Shown here: one piece after another, positions 47,106 to 59,127 of the stretch | How positions within the stretch are numbered: the first letter of the stretch is position 1 | Layout: every line of letters starts with the position of its first letter | Source: Corallium rubrum | Lineage: Eukaryota > Cnidaria > Anthozoa > Scleralcyonacea > Coralliidae | Assembly: GCA_964035015.1 (NCBI GenBank) | Contig: CAXIUP010000112.1 | Coordinates: forward strand, 1-64,000 | DNA: 64,000 bases | Reading direction: 5' to 3' | Notes under the pieces: generated by a model | The model's input: only the letters and a program-made list of their open reading frames with translations | Told to the model about the DNA's origin: nothing | Databases searched by the model: none | Made by a program: the position numbers and the translations under genes

Positions 47106-48208
47106 AATTTATTATATTGCTATTGGTTCACTTTATTTCAGCGTACTGACCTCCGGTCAGTATCGTAAAATCCCGACCTCTCAGGAACCAATCACCGTGC
47201 GTCGTTTTGCGCACGGACCGGAAATCAAACAAAGCCATATAATAATATATTACCAATATCTATACCAAATCTATAACGTACATGCATATATTAAATGTAA
47301 TTTCTGTTACTCGGAGTTTCACGTCCACTGGGCGTACACTAATTCGAGTCACTTCCTTACTCCTTAGGTCAAGCTCCATCTTTTCCACCTAGAAAGAACT
47401 CCATTCACACGTCAAGTAAGTATAATAGTTTATAGAGTAAAGAACCATTAAACTGACACGAAAGAAACTTATGTTCAAGACAAATTAACACCTTCGTTCA
47501 CCATACTTACCGAGGGGGCCTTGGAGCCAGTATAGTGATACTTGGATTCAGGTTAAGATCCATCCAGGTGGTATCTTGAGCTGACCACCCCTCTCGGGAT
47601 GGCTTGCACCAATCACACCAATTTGGAATTGGTGGAAGAATGAATAAACTTACCTTTGTATCTTGAATTATGGGTGGGATGGTGCGTCGTAATCTTTTGT
47701 ACAAGCCCAACGTTGCGTCTGACTTGAACGAGAGCTACCCATCTCTTTGTCTGTCCTCGGCCACTAATCCTGCACCAATTAGCAACCATACCTTGTTACC
47801 TAGTTGTTAACCTTGGTTATTGCATAACCTTATTAAAACCTTTTCCGTCTTCTAAGAAGTGCTACACTTTCAGTTAAAACCTATAGTTGTCTTTCTTTTT
47901 TACTTTTACCGAATGATCTCGCAAAATGACTATGGCTTTACCAACACTGGTGCCACTACTTGTGAATTTAATAAGTAATACCGCTCAGTGTTCGACAGTA
48001 TAAAGCCGGAAGGTAGAGAAAAATATCCTACATCTAACGAAAACCTATAAGAGTGCTTGGCTTGATATAGAACTTGTTTTGTAAATTCTTCACAATTTTA
48101 TTGCAAGACTATGTAGTCACATTGTAGAGATAAGTTAAAAACATGATCGAAATCCGTGCCGTTTCGAGGCTAATTGCATTGTTGACAACGCCTTTTTTCT
48201 ACTTTGCA
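47106..48208. other. No firmly supported gene
   Basis: On the minus strand 47655-47517 reads NWCDWCKPSREGWSAQDTTW to a good donor (CTCG|GTAAGT), and an earlier block ends AAG|GTAAGT near 47656. This could be part of an exon, but no acceptor or partner exon is clear and the protein is not recognised. Confidence 0.3.
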
Positions 48209-48209
48209 G

Positions 48210-48443
48210 ATGCAAAGAAAAAACGAAACTCCTAAATGTTGGACAACAATTGAAAAAACAGCTGTTTTTACAGTATTTGGGGGAAATATTTCAAGTGGAG
48301 AACTTCCAGGTAAAGAAGAATGTTTGCAGTTTTTGGAAGAAAACAAAAACATTATGAAAAACCGTTCCTTGAGTAACGTAAAAGATTACATAAGAAATAT
48401 TCATGTCAAGTCGGCCAAAAAGATGAAACTACGACCTCGCTGA
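48210..48443 (+). CDS. Terminal exon of an unidentified cnidarian-type gene
   Basis: After a polypyrimidine acceptor (CTACTTTGCAG) the frame reads to a stop with CWTTIEKTAVFTVFGGN, PGKEECLQFLEENKNI and LSNVKDYIRN. This 77-residue pattern (Trp-Thr-x2-Glu-Lys start, PGKxEC, NVKDYIRN) is the usual last exon of a multi-copy cnidarian protein family with a Myb-like helical fold, often following a long recombinase-like or zinc-finger exon. The upstream exons are not seen here. Confidence 0.5.
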   Translation: MQRKNETPKCWTTIEKTAVFTVFGGNISSGELPGKEECLQFLEENKNIMKNRSLSNVKDYIRNIHVKSAKKMKLRPR

Positions 48444-48535
48444 GGAAGCCCAGGTGTTGTAATAGTTTCAGCGTTGACAAGCGGAATGAAAAATCACGCT
48501 GCTCGCACGTCGTCGCTATATTGATTGCTATATAT

Positions 48536-48645
48536 GTAAGGGTTATTGAACCGACCGAGGTAAATTAGTTGTGTATAAACCTTGGGCTACGCCCTCGGTT
48601 TATAAACAACTAATTGACTAAGTTCGGTTCAATAACTTTCTTATT
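48536..48645. mobile_element. Foldback of about 105 bp
   Basis: GTTATTGAACCGAC...TAGTTGTGTATAAACC is mirrored by GGTTTATAAACAACTAATTG...GTTCGGTTCAATAAC. Confidence 0.7.
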
Positions 48646-49104
48646 CGACAACAAAGGATGTTTTGTATTGCCGATTGGGATATTAAGTTGACGTAAATAA
48701 TTGGCATCAGTGCTGTATATAGAATCATAACACTTTGAACAATGATAATTTTATACCAAATTACCACGAATAGTCCCTTCCTAAGAGTGAAAACAAACAA
48801 GAAACGAGCACTGAGGGTTGCAGGCTTTTGGTCGATATTTTCTCTGTACATAAAGGAATTCACGTACATCCCCCAAAATCCCGTAAAACAATTTCAATAT
48901 TGGTCACGTGAATAAACAAACGAGAGATTGACCGAATGAGATCGTTGTTTTTTGGCGAGTTTTCATTCCGCTCGTCTGCTTGTCGCTGAAACTATTATAA
49001 TATTATAATATTTAGTTGCCTATGTGGTACACTTATCGTTCATGTAAATATAGTTTTCATATCTAAATTAGCCACTTCGGAAACTGCAGGGACTGGGGAC
49101 GAAT

Positions 49105-49622
49105 TAGCAGCTCACGTGGAATTATGGGATTGTTTTGGTGGACGCTTTATATTGAACTCGCTACCGATTTTGCCATTTGGCCCTGTTTAAATTTGTAATA
49201 TTTTCAAAATTTAAGCACAAGTCCACATGGCAAACCGAGGAATGATATAGTGAGTTGAAAAGATGACTAGTACAAACGGCGAAATTTGTAGCGAGTCAAA
49301 ATAGTAAAATATAACTACAGTACCTAGCGAATTTCGTTTAGTCACTCGACAGGACATACGGACGGAGAAACATGTAGCGAGTTATATATACCAAAGATAA
49401 ACGAACTAAACGAGAAAATTCGTATAGCAATTAAAACAATGAGGTTAAAATACTACGAATGCAGAACGGCAAATTCATATTGGACTTTAACTATTACGAA
49501 TACAAATTAAATCCGCGAGCCAATTGAAAATATAACAAACTTCACGAGGCCACATGGCAAAATAAGAAGAGTTGAAAACAAAGCGCCCCCCAAAACAGTC
49601 CCACAATTCCGCGGGAGATGCT
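49105..49622. mobile_element. MITE of about 515 bp
   Basis: TTAGCAGCTCACGTGGAATT and GGGATTGTTTTGG on the left are mirrored on the right (CCAAAACAGTCCC, AATTCCGCGGGAGATGCTAA), arms about 45 bp. Interior includes a second inverted pair around AGCGAGTT. Target duplication unclear. Confidence 0.6.
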
Positions 49623-50574
49623 AATAGTTTGCAAGTTTTTTTGTACACAGACTTCTATGCAAGTTTCTCGTTTCCTTCACTTCTTTGTTCAAGCAAAGCT
49701 CTCCTGCGTATATTATAGGTTCAGTAGTCTAATAATTTATAAGGATAACCTAACTGCTAAATGCTCTAACTGTAATTATAAACCGAAGAATTTTTGCCAC
49801 TGTGTTTCTTTAGCAATTACACTTCGACTTCTACGTATGTACCCTACCGGCAGAGAAACACTTCATATATTACAAATTATTACAGGCTTTAACCTTCTTT
49901 GGAAGCTCGGGAAAACGGCAGAGTTGTTTTTGTTACTATAGGGGCACTGCCACTTGTCATTTTGCCTTTTTATGCCTGTCGCGTGAGGGTTATTTTACGT
50001 TTTAGAAGACTCGTTTCTTACAGTGTTTTAAACAAAAATTCCGCCGTTACCCACCGTTTGGCGTACCAACGTATAGAGCTTATATATACTCTATAACTTA
50101 GCTAGACTTAGATCAAGTCCGTCTCTGTAGGAGGTTGGAGGGAAAGGAGAATCCAGCCGAAAATCGAGTGAATAATCAGCCGGTCGAAGCGGCGCGCGTA
50201 GCTAACGGCGTTTATTGACTATATCTAGCAGACTTTCACTTAATCCTTTCTAAAAAATTTTTTCGGTAAAAAGCAAACGAATGCAATTGCCTTTTGATTT
50301 TTTTATCCAGTGAGTCCGATAACAAATAACTGAAGCCAACTTAGATTGAATTAAAAAAATTAACGCCAAAAGTGTGTTATTAATCGACATTTGACTAAAA
50401 TGCACGTCCAAGTAACTTACGAATATTACGCTATTTTGGTTCTGTGTAAGTACAAAGTCCCCACAATGTTTACATTGTTTAGGTCCCCATAACTCGCATG
50501 CAGCTTTTTTTGTACACAGGTCCCCATAAGGTAGTGTAAAATTCAGGTCCCCACAAGGATTTCCCCGTACGTAT
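49623..50574. other. No gene recognised; GTCCCCACAATG words at the end
   Basis: A 107-residue open frame (49618-49941) has no recognisable motif. 50450-50570 holds four GTCCCCACAA / GTCCCCATAA words like those at 30.2 and 36.9 kb. Confidence 0.4.
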
Positions 50575-51380
50575 GTATGTGTATAGCTGTGTATAGCTAG
50601 GTATAGCTGTATATAGCTGTGTATAGCTACGTATAGCTGTGTATAGCTGTGTATAGCTGTGTATAGCTACGCATAGCTACGTATAGCTGTGTATAGCTGT
50701 GTATAGCTGTGTATAGCTGTGTATAGCTGTGTATAGCTGTGTATAGCTGTGTATAGCTGTGTATAGCTACGTCTAGCTGTGTAGAGCTACGTATAGCTGT
50801 GTATACCTACGTATAGCTACGTATAGCTGTGTATAGCTACGTATAGCTGTGTATACCTACGTATAGCTGTGTATACCTACGTATAGCTACGTATAGCTGT
50901 GTATAGCTGTGTAAAGCTACGTATAGCTGTGTATAGCTGTGTATAGCTGTGTATAGCTAGGTATAGCTGTATATAGCTGTGTATAGCTACGTATAGCTGT
51001 GTATAGCTGTGTAAAGCTACGTATAGCTGTGTATAGCTGTGTATAGCTACGTATAGCTGTGTATAGCTGTGTATAGCTGTGTATAGCTACGTATAGCTGT
51101 GTAGAGCTACGTATAGCTGTGTATAGCTACGTATAGCTGTGTATAGCTGTGTATACCTACGTATAGCTGTGTATAGCTGTGTATAGCTGTGTATAGCTTT
51201 GTATAGCTATGTATAGCTGTGTATAGCTACGTATAGCTGTGTATAGCTACGTATAGTTGTGTATAGCTACGTATAGCTACGTATAGCTGTGTATAGCTGT
51301 GTATAGCTGTGTATAGCTACGTATAGCTGTGTATACCTACGTATAGCTACGTATAGGCGTGTATAGCTGTGTAAAGCGGT
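50575..51380. repeat. 10-bp minisatellite GTATAGCTGT / GTATAGCTAC, forward array
   Basis: About 80 units of 10 bp with few changes of length; the last three bases alternate mainly between TGT and TAC. No spacer structure. Confidence 0.95.
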
Positions 51381-51494
51381 TATTTCTTTGTGTTTCGCGC
51401 ACCAATATGAAAAACGTCATGTAATCATAATATATATTATAATAATAATATATATTATAATAATAATAATAATAATATATATATATATATATAT
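51381..51494. repeat. Junction with (ATA)n between inverted arrays
   Basis: Short unique sequence, then AATAATATAT repeats separating the forward and inverted minisatellite arrays. Confidence 0.8.
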
Positions 51495-53402
51495 ATACAG
51501 CTATACACAGCTACACGTAGCTATACACAGCTATACGTAGCTACACAGCTATATACAGCTATACCTAGCTATACACAGCTATACGTAGCTATACACAGCT
51601 ATATACAGCTATACCTAGCTATACACAGCTATATCTAGCTATACACAGCTATACATAGCTATACACAGCTATATACAGCTATACCTAGCTATACACAGCT
51701 ATACACAGCTACACGTAGCTATACGCAGCTATACGTAGCTACACACAGCTATACACAGCTATATACAGCTATACCTTGCTATACACAGCTATACGTAGCT
51801 ATACACAGCTATACACAGCTATATACAGCTATACCTGGCTATACACAGCTATATCTAGCTATACACAGCTATACATAGCTATACACAGCTATATACAGCT
51901 ATACGTAGCTAACACAGCTATACATAGCTATACACAGCTATACGTAGCTATACACAGCTATACGTAGCTACACACAGCTATACGTAGCTATACACAGTTA
52001 TGCACAGCTATACACAGCTATACGTAGCTATACGTAGGTATACAAAGCTATACGTACAATCATTGACAAAATTGTTGTAACAAAAGCAACATTAACATGT
52101 TTTGCATCACTCCGCCTACATTCCTCGACCCCCCCTCCCCCCTCCCCCCTAAACAATGTTGTATCACCACAAAACATTCGTGATTTGTTCTCTATAGGTT
52201 CTCATCACATTTCCGTTGATAGGAAGCCAACATTGAATAGGGGGGATGGGGGGATATAAAAACATTGTGAAATGTCTTACTTTGGTGCACATGTTCCAAC
52301 TCATTTTGTCAATGATTGTAGCTATACACAGCTATACGTAGCTATACACGGCTATACGTAGCTATACACAGCTATACACAGCTATACACAGCTATACGTA
52401 GGTATACGTAGCTATACATAGCTATACACAGCTATACGTAGCTATACACAGCTATATACCTAGCTATGCACAGCTATACACAGCTATACACAGCTACACG
52501 TAGCTTTACACAGCTATACACAGCTATACGTAGCTTTACACAGCTATACACAGCTATACACAGCTATACGTAGCTTTACACAGCTATACACAGCTATACA
52601 CAGCTATACGTGGCTATACGTAGGTATACACAGCTATACGTAGCTATACACAGCTATACACAGCTATACACAGCTATACGTAGCTATACACAGCTATACA
52701 CAGCTATACGTAGCTATACACAGCTATACACAGCTATACGTAGCTATACACAGCTATACACAGCTATACACAGCTATACGTAGCTATACACAGCTATACA
52801 CAGCTATACACAGCTATACGTAGCTATACGTAGGTATACACAGCTATACACAGCTATACACAGCAAAACGTAGCTATACGTAGCTATACACAGCTATACA
52901 CAGCTATACGTAGTTATACACAGCTATATACAGCTATACCTAGCTATACACAGCTATACACAGCTATACACAGCTATACACAGCTATACACAGCTATACG
53001 TAGCTTTACACAGCTATACACAGCTATACACAGCTACACGTAGCTATACACAGCTATACGTAGCTATACACAGATATACACAGCTATACACAGCTATACG
53101 TAGCTATACACAGCAATACACAGCTATATACAGCTATACCTAGCTATACACAGCTATACACAGCTATACGTAGCTATACGTAGGTATGCACAGCTAAACG
53201 TAGCTATACACAGCTATACACAGTTATACACAGCTATACGTAGCTATACACAGCTATACACAGCTATACGTAGCTATACACAGCTATACACAGCTATACA
53301 CAGCAATACACATCTATGCACAGATATACACAGCTATACACATCTATGCACAGCTATACACAGCTATACACAGCTATACACAGCTATACACAGCTATAGC
53401 TA
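51495..53402. repeat. 10-bp minisatellite ACAGCTATAC, inverted array
   Basis: About 165 units of the reverse complement of the forward array, interrupted at 52057-52318 by a MITE. Confidence 0.95.
52057..52318. mobile_element. 262-bp mariner-like MITE, TA duplication
   Basis: CAATCATTGACAAAAT is exactly mirrored at the right end. TA flanks both sides (52055-52056, 52319-52320). The uniform minisatellite around it makes the borders unambiguous. Confidence 0.85.
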
Positions 53403-53479
53403 TAGGCTTCTTGGACACCGTCGGCCACGGTTGAAATCCAAATATTACCAGGGTTAAGTCACGTTGGCCTGAAAAACAG

Positions 53480-55325
53480 AGAAAAATCTTCTCGACGTTT
53501 CGAGCGAAGGCCCTTCGTCAGGAGAAATTAGTAAACAACTCACATGTGGTCACGCGTATTTATAGCAGAGCTACAATGGGAATCACGTGAACACATGTAA
53601 GCCAATAAAAACAAAGTAAACATATAAATTTGTATGTAATTTTAGCCTGTGTGCAGGTGCTGACCCAATTTGTGGGTCAGCTACCTGCAAATAGGCAAAG
53701 AAACTGGTTATAAATTACTATTTAAATCATCAGAAAAAGGTTAAGGAAAAGGTGTGGAATATGGTGGTGGAGCGAGCTAAATGAAAGAGAATCGCTCATT
53801 GAGGCCGTGAGGGTGAATGGTACCAAGTTTGTAAATGAGACGCATTTCTTGTTTACGACGAGTATCGTTACAACCTGTAATGGGCTGAATGGCGCAGATT
53901 TTCATGTTAGAAAAGGAGTGGTTGACACTGTTGAAGTGCCTGGCAACAGGTTTGTTTTGCACATTGTTTTTGACATCACGAAGGTGTTCAACAAACCTGT
54001 CACCTAAACGTCTTCCAGTTTCTCCGATGTAAAGCATGGGACATTTACTGCAAGAGATACAGTAAATGAGGTTGGAGGAAGTGCAAGTGAAACTATGAGT
54101 TATGTTGAATCTACATTTTGGAGCCGAAATTGAAATTGAGGAGTCTAAATATTTACAGGTGTTGCACCTACCACGACAGCAAGAGCTGGTGCCAACATGT
54201 GATACCAAGGCTTGCTGCAGTGAGCTGTGAACAACGTTTTCCCGGATGTTTTTGCTATGCCGAAAAGATACTAGGGGTTTCTCAGAGAAAATGGAAGATG
54301 TTTCTGGGTCATTTTTAATGAGGTCGAAATTGCGGCTAATGATGTCCCTTACTTTGAAATTGAAGGGATGAAAAGTGAGAACTAGAGGTACTTTTTCATT
54401 AGAAATGGTAGCCAAAGGTTCGCTTAAGGTGTCTGAACGGGAAATGTTGGAGACCTTGTGTAAGGCAGTGTCTAAGAGGTGGGAAGGATAACCGCGATTA
54501 ACAAAAAAGTTTCTCATTTCCAAACATTTGGCATTGAAATCGTCGTCTTCACTGCAGAGGCGGCGAAGACGAAGAAATTGAGAGAAAGGAATGGAAATTT
54601 TGGTGTGTTTAGGATGATGAGAGGAGAAGAGGAGGTAGCTATGAGAGTCAGTGGTCTTGTAAAAGACAGAAGTGCTCAGCTTATTACCATTAATGGAGAC
54701 GAGAATATCTAAGAACGACAAAGTAGTCTCACTGATCTCCCATGTGAACTGGAGTGCTGGGTGGAAGTAATTAACATAGTTAATGAAGCAAACAGGTCAG
54801 CGCGCGAACATGATGCAGTGCCTAAGCAATCATCAATGAACCGACCGTAGTAGTCAGGTAGGAGACCAGTGTATTGTTCAAAGATTTGTTTTTCCACATA
54901 ACCAACAAATAAGTTGGCATAGTTAGGGCCCATTTTGGTACCCATGGCTACACCACTAACTTGTTGGTAATGCTCACCATCAAACGAAAAATTGTTGAGG
55001 GTGAGTGAGCACTAACTCGGCCAGGCGTGACAAAGTAGTGGTCGATGGCTCCCGAGTTGTGCGTTGATCAAAGAAATATTTAAGTGCTTGAAGACCATCG
55101 TGATGCGGGATGACAGTGTAGAGTGATTTGACATCCATGGTGAAGATGAAATGATGTGAACCCTGAAAACTAATGCGGTCACAAATTTTCAGAGCATGTT
55201 TGGTGTCGTCCTTGATGTAAGAAGGTAAATTCTTAACCAAGGGCGCCATGATGTGGTCAAGGTAGGATGAAATGGCGTGGGTAGGGCAACCACAAGCAGA
55301 CACTATAGGTCTGCCTGGGTTGTTG
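53480..55325 (-). pseudogene. Second Penelope-like element, 5'-truncated and frameshifted
   Basis: Read on the minus strand: 55303-54980 gives RT motif A (FTMDVKSLYTVIPHHDG), 54945-54709 gives MGTKMGPNYANLFVGYVEKQ and the active-site RFIDDC, and 54721-53777 gives the linker and GIY-YIG endonuclease (LIYCISCSKC, MLYIGETGRRLGDRFVEHLR). At least two frame changes separate these parts. The 5' end stops at a hexanucleotide array. The 3' tail carries CTGACGA...CTCGAAACGTC at 53491-53520. Different lineage from the 0.4-2.7 kb pair, judged by protein sequence. Confidence 0.85.
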
Positions 55326-55730
55326 GGTTTGTTTGTGTTTGTGTTTGTGTTTGTGTTTGTGTTTGTGTTTGTGTTTGTGTTTGTGTTTGTGTTTGTGTTT
55401 GTGTTTGTGTTTGTGTTTGTGTTTGTGTTTGTGTTTGTGTTTGTGTTTGTGTTTGTGTTTGTGTTTGTGTTTGTGTTTGTGTTTGTGTTTGTGTTTGTGT
55501 TTGTGTTTGTGTTTGTGTTTGTGTTTGTGTTTGTGTTTGTGTTTGTGTTTGTGTTTGTGTTTGTGTTTGTGTTTGTGTTTGTGTTTGTGTTTGTGTTTGT
55601 GTTTGTGTTTGTGTTTGTGTTTGTGTTTGTGTTTGTGTTTGTGTTTGTGTTTGTGTTTGTGTTTGTGTTTGTGTTTGTGTTTGTGTTTGTGTTTGTGTTT
55701 GTGTTTGTGTTTGTGTTTGTGTTTGTGTTT
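55326..55730. repeat. (GTGTTT)n hexanucleotide array
   Basis: About 66 uninterrupted GTGTTT units start exactly where the Penelope-like coding region ends. Val/Phe and Cys/Val open frames are artefacts. Confidence 0.95.
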
Positions 55731-55739
55731 ATGATAATG

Positions 55740-56078
55740 CTTATTTCACAAGTGTGAATCAGGCTGTAGTATTAACTTCTCTCTGACGAAGGGCCTTCGC
55801 ACGAAACGTTAGCCTCCTACGTTCTCTGTTTCGGCAGTACATCTAACCTTACTATATTTCGATTGTACTATTTATCCAATTTTTGTCCGAAACTCTCACG
55901 CTGTACATTTACGTTTAGTCAGGAGACAGCATTTCAGCGATTCTTTATAAAAAGCTAGAAGGATCAGCTGTTTGTCTTTTGGACTCTGTTTTTTGGGAAC
56001 GGTCACACTTCGCAACTGTGATATTGACAACATTTGGCGTTTACTGCTTTGAGGACTTGACTGTGTTCTAAGCATTCT
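55740..56078 (+). repeat. Penelope-like terminal fragment, then no gene
   Basis: 55782-55812 has CTGACGA...GCACGAAACG in plus orientation, facing away from the minus copy at 53491. The remaining sequence up to the Harbinger end shows nothing. Confidence 0.5.
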
Positions 56079-56089
56079 GGGGCCGGTTG

Positions 56090-56268
56090 TTCAAAAGCCG
56101 ATTAGCGTTAATCCAGGATTAAAAATCCCTAACCCAGGGTTAAATTTTAAACCTGGGTTAATTTGCGTTGCACAAAGCTCGATTAGTCTTAACCCAGGGT
56201 TAAAATTGATGAAAATTTTAACCCACCTAGCTAGGTGGGTTAACTTTTTAATCCTGGGTTAAGTACAA
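56090..56268. promoter_or_regulatory. Subterminal TTAACCCAGGGTTAA words
   Basis: At least six copies of the palindromic-type word TAACCCAGGGTTA or half-sites, some pairing as CCACCTAGCTAGGTGG. They lie between the Harbinger left end and the nuclease start codon and may be binding sites for the Myb-like partner. Confidence 0.45.
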
Positions 56269-56274
56269 AATATC

Positions 56275-57384
56275 ATGGCGGATGTTTTACAGTTTGTTGT
56301 ACCAATACGGAATTTTCCGCGCAGAGAACGGCGATATCGTCACAATAACTTGAACATTCAATGTTTAACTGATGCAGAATTGCGAATTCGGTACAGATTT
56401 GGTAGCCAAGCAATAAATTATATAACAAATTTACTATACGATGACCTTGTTCGCGATACTGACCGAAATTTTGCATTAATTCCCGAGGTCCAAGTCCTCA
56501 TCGCGCTACGGTTTCTTGCGAGCGGTAGCTTCCTACAGGTTATCGGAGACACATTTGGTGTTGACAAGTCCACCGTATCGCGAGTAGTACGAGATGTATG
56601 TGCGGCTCTTTCAAACAAACGAGAGCAGTTTATCAGTTGGCCCTCAAATCAAGAGAAAGAGGCAATGAAGAATGGGTTTTACGAGATGGCCCGTTTCCCC
56701 GGTGTTATTGGTTGTATCGATGGCACGCATATTCGAATCCAGGCACCACATCTAGACGAGAATTTCTATGTGAATAGGAAACGCTACCATTCCATTAATG
56801 TTCAAGCAATTTGCGATGACCGAGGTAAATTATTATATATGTACTGTGTCAATTATAGTTATATTTGCTATAGATTTAAAATACATCTCATTTCTTAATA
56901 AAACTAGGAAAGTTCATAAATGTAGTTGCGCGATGGCCAGGAAGTGTCCATGACAGTCACATATTCCGAACATCCCAGATACAAGAGTATTTAGAGCAGC
57001 ACCATACATCACTGGAAGATGGAATCTTATTGGGAGATAGTGGTTACGCCTTAAAACCCTACCTTATGACACCCTACTCAGATCCCACCACAGCAAAAGA
57101 AAGGGCATTTAATCGGTCATTAAGGAAAACGCGCGGTGCTGATCGAGCAAGTATTTGGGCGATGGAAGAGAAGGTTCCACCTACTACACTCGGAGATTAG
57201 GATGAAACCAGAGAAAGTCTGTTTGTTGATTGGTGCTTGTGCGATCCTGCAGAATATTGCAATCATGTTTAATGAGCCGGAGGAAGATGAGGATATTGAT
57301 CTGGAGGAGCCAGAGGTTGAAGCACATGTTGGTCATGACACAGGAAGACAAATCAGGGCACATATCACAAACAACTTTTTCTAA
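56275..57384 (+). pseudogene. Harbinger nuclease (HARBI1-type), one-base frameshift
   Basis: Exon 1 56275-56824, intron 56825-56907 (GTAAAT...CTAG), exon 2 56908-57384, joined in phase. An HTH lies at residues 87-109 (FLQVIGDTFGVDKSTVSRVV). The catalytic acids are D149 (GCIDGTHIRI), D227 (LGDSGYALKPY) and the Glu in VLIEQVFGRWK. One extra G at 57135-57136 puts the last part, from VLIEQVFGRWKRR to the stop at 57384, in another frame, so the Glu is lost from the encoded protein. The enzyme cuts and joins transposon ends and normally needs the Myb-like partner for nuclear import and DNA binding. Confidence 0.85.
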
Positions 57385-58176
57385 TTGAAATAGCATATAC
57401 ACCACACAACAATTTATGCAGTAGTTTACTAAACAGTATGTCAATGACTATGTATGTAAAATAATTAGTACATTACAACAGAGCGGGTAGAATTGGGAAA
57501 CATGGGGAAAATTGTCCTAATTCACCACATTCTATAGTAATTTACCATATAACATTGGGGCCCCCAAAACAAGGGGTTGATCTAAAAGGTCTTGCTATAT
57601 TTTATACATGTTTGATTTATTATGCGACTAACCTTTCAAAATTGAATGATAGAAGTCTACCCAGAAACCTCTAATAAAATTTTTTGTGGCCCCATTCAAA
57701 CAAGAATGTTGTAATATATTGAAATACAAATACATGTAATGTTCTTAATTAGGAAAACATTCCTGTAATGGTGCATCAATTCTTCATATCATGCGTAATT
57801 TAATAATTTTTAAATATTACAGCCTGAAAGGGCTATTTCTTAATTATGTTGGACCAATCACATACGGTTCTTCATTCGACACTCACAGTTTATTGGTCCA
57901 ACATAATTGAGAAGTATGCAAAATTCTATTAAAGGGGCATCAGATCCCATTCAGGCTGTAAATGCTCAACAAGATTATAATATATTAAATCAGGGACGGC
58001 ATGGCTCTCTGAAAGGGCACCAGGAAAATAAGACTGAAGGGTCCACTTTCAAAGATTGCAAGGGCTTCTTAGGGCCCGTTTCTCATCCAAATACTGGGAG
58101 CACACTGGAAAAGCTCCAACTATGCAGGTGGGCCATGCCGCCCTGTTATAAATAATGTAAATTTGTCATTTAAAAA
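57385..58176. other. Between the converging Harbinger genes; holds a MITE-like hairpin
   Basis: 57829-57960 is a hairpin: TACAGCCTGA is mirrored by TCAGGCTGTA, with an inner pair TTAATTATGTTGGACCAAT / ATTGGTCCAACATAATT. The rest shows nothing coding. Confidence 0.55.
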
Positions 58177-58257
58177 TTATAAATTTTCTATTGAAGACAT
58201 TAAAGTACAGCTGTTTGCTTGTTCTTTTAATTGTGCTACCTGAAGCCTTCCCAGGTG

Positions 58258-58773
58258 ACAATCTTGTCAAGATCTTGCAAGATCTTGTAAGATCTTATGA
58301 AAGGATCTTATAAGATAAATCTTGCCAAGATCTTACAAGATCTTGTAAAACCTTGCAAGATCTTATGATAAAATCTTATAAGAAAAATCTTGTAAGATCT
58401 TATAAGAGTTTACAAGTTTATGTAATTTGAGTAAAATAAATCTTATATCAGATCTTGTAAGATCTTATAAGATGTTTTTAAAGAAGTTTAGAACAACTGT
58501 TTTTGAAATTTAAGATTTCAAACTGGTCACCGTATGTAGGTTTATATCTTAATTTTTTGATACACAAAGTATAATATGATATACTGTATACACCATGGCA
58601 ATAAAATGCAATTTAATTGTACAAATTCTTTGAGATACAATAAACATGTTGGTAAAAAGATCCTGTTATATATTATCAACTGTTACTGATATCACAGCTA
58701 GTATAACATATATGCACAGGCTCATTGCATGTGTATATCTGATATTGTGAAATCACATACAATATTTATCTGC

Positions 58774-58810
<37 letters not shown>

Positions 58811-59080
58811 AAATATTGTGTATGACCATCTTGTAAGATCTGATTGTGTAGTCCTTGATACAGATTATATAGAAAAAAAACTTTGACGAGATATTAAAAA
58901 AATCTTACAAGATCTTATAAGAGCCTACAAGATCTTACAAGATTTTGTGTTCAATCTTGTAAGAGCTTATAAGACCTTGTGTAGTTGTGTAAGATCTTGT
59001 AAGATCTTATAAGATCTTCTGTTCACTCTTGTAATATCTTGTAAAATCTTGTGAAATCTTGCAAATTCTTATAAGATACG
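58258..59080. repeat. AAGATCTTGTAAGATCTT word cluster (left)
   Basis: Dozens of AAGATCTT / TCTTGTAAGA / TCTTATAAGA half-words at short irregular spacing, densest at 58258-58470 and 58825-59075, with an (AT)n run at 58780. Confidence 0.85.
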
Positions 59081-59127
59081 GTATATCTGGGTTTTTTAAT
59101 ACATCATTGTAAAATTCATTTGATATA

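Noticed and set aside
49618-49941. 107-codon plus-strand frame
   Set aside because: No motif, no splice signals, and composition like the surrounding noncoding DNA.
50575-53402. CRISPR-like array
   Set aside because: The unit is only 10 bp with no spacers, in a eukaryotic context; it is a minisatellite.
55326-55730. Telomeric repeat
   Set aside because: GTGTTT is not the animal TTAGGG unit and lies between internal repeats.
55272-55786. Val/Phe and Cys/Val frames of up to 169 codons
   Set aside because: Translation of the GTGTTT array.
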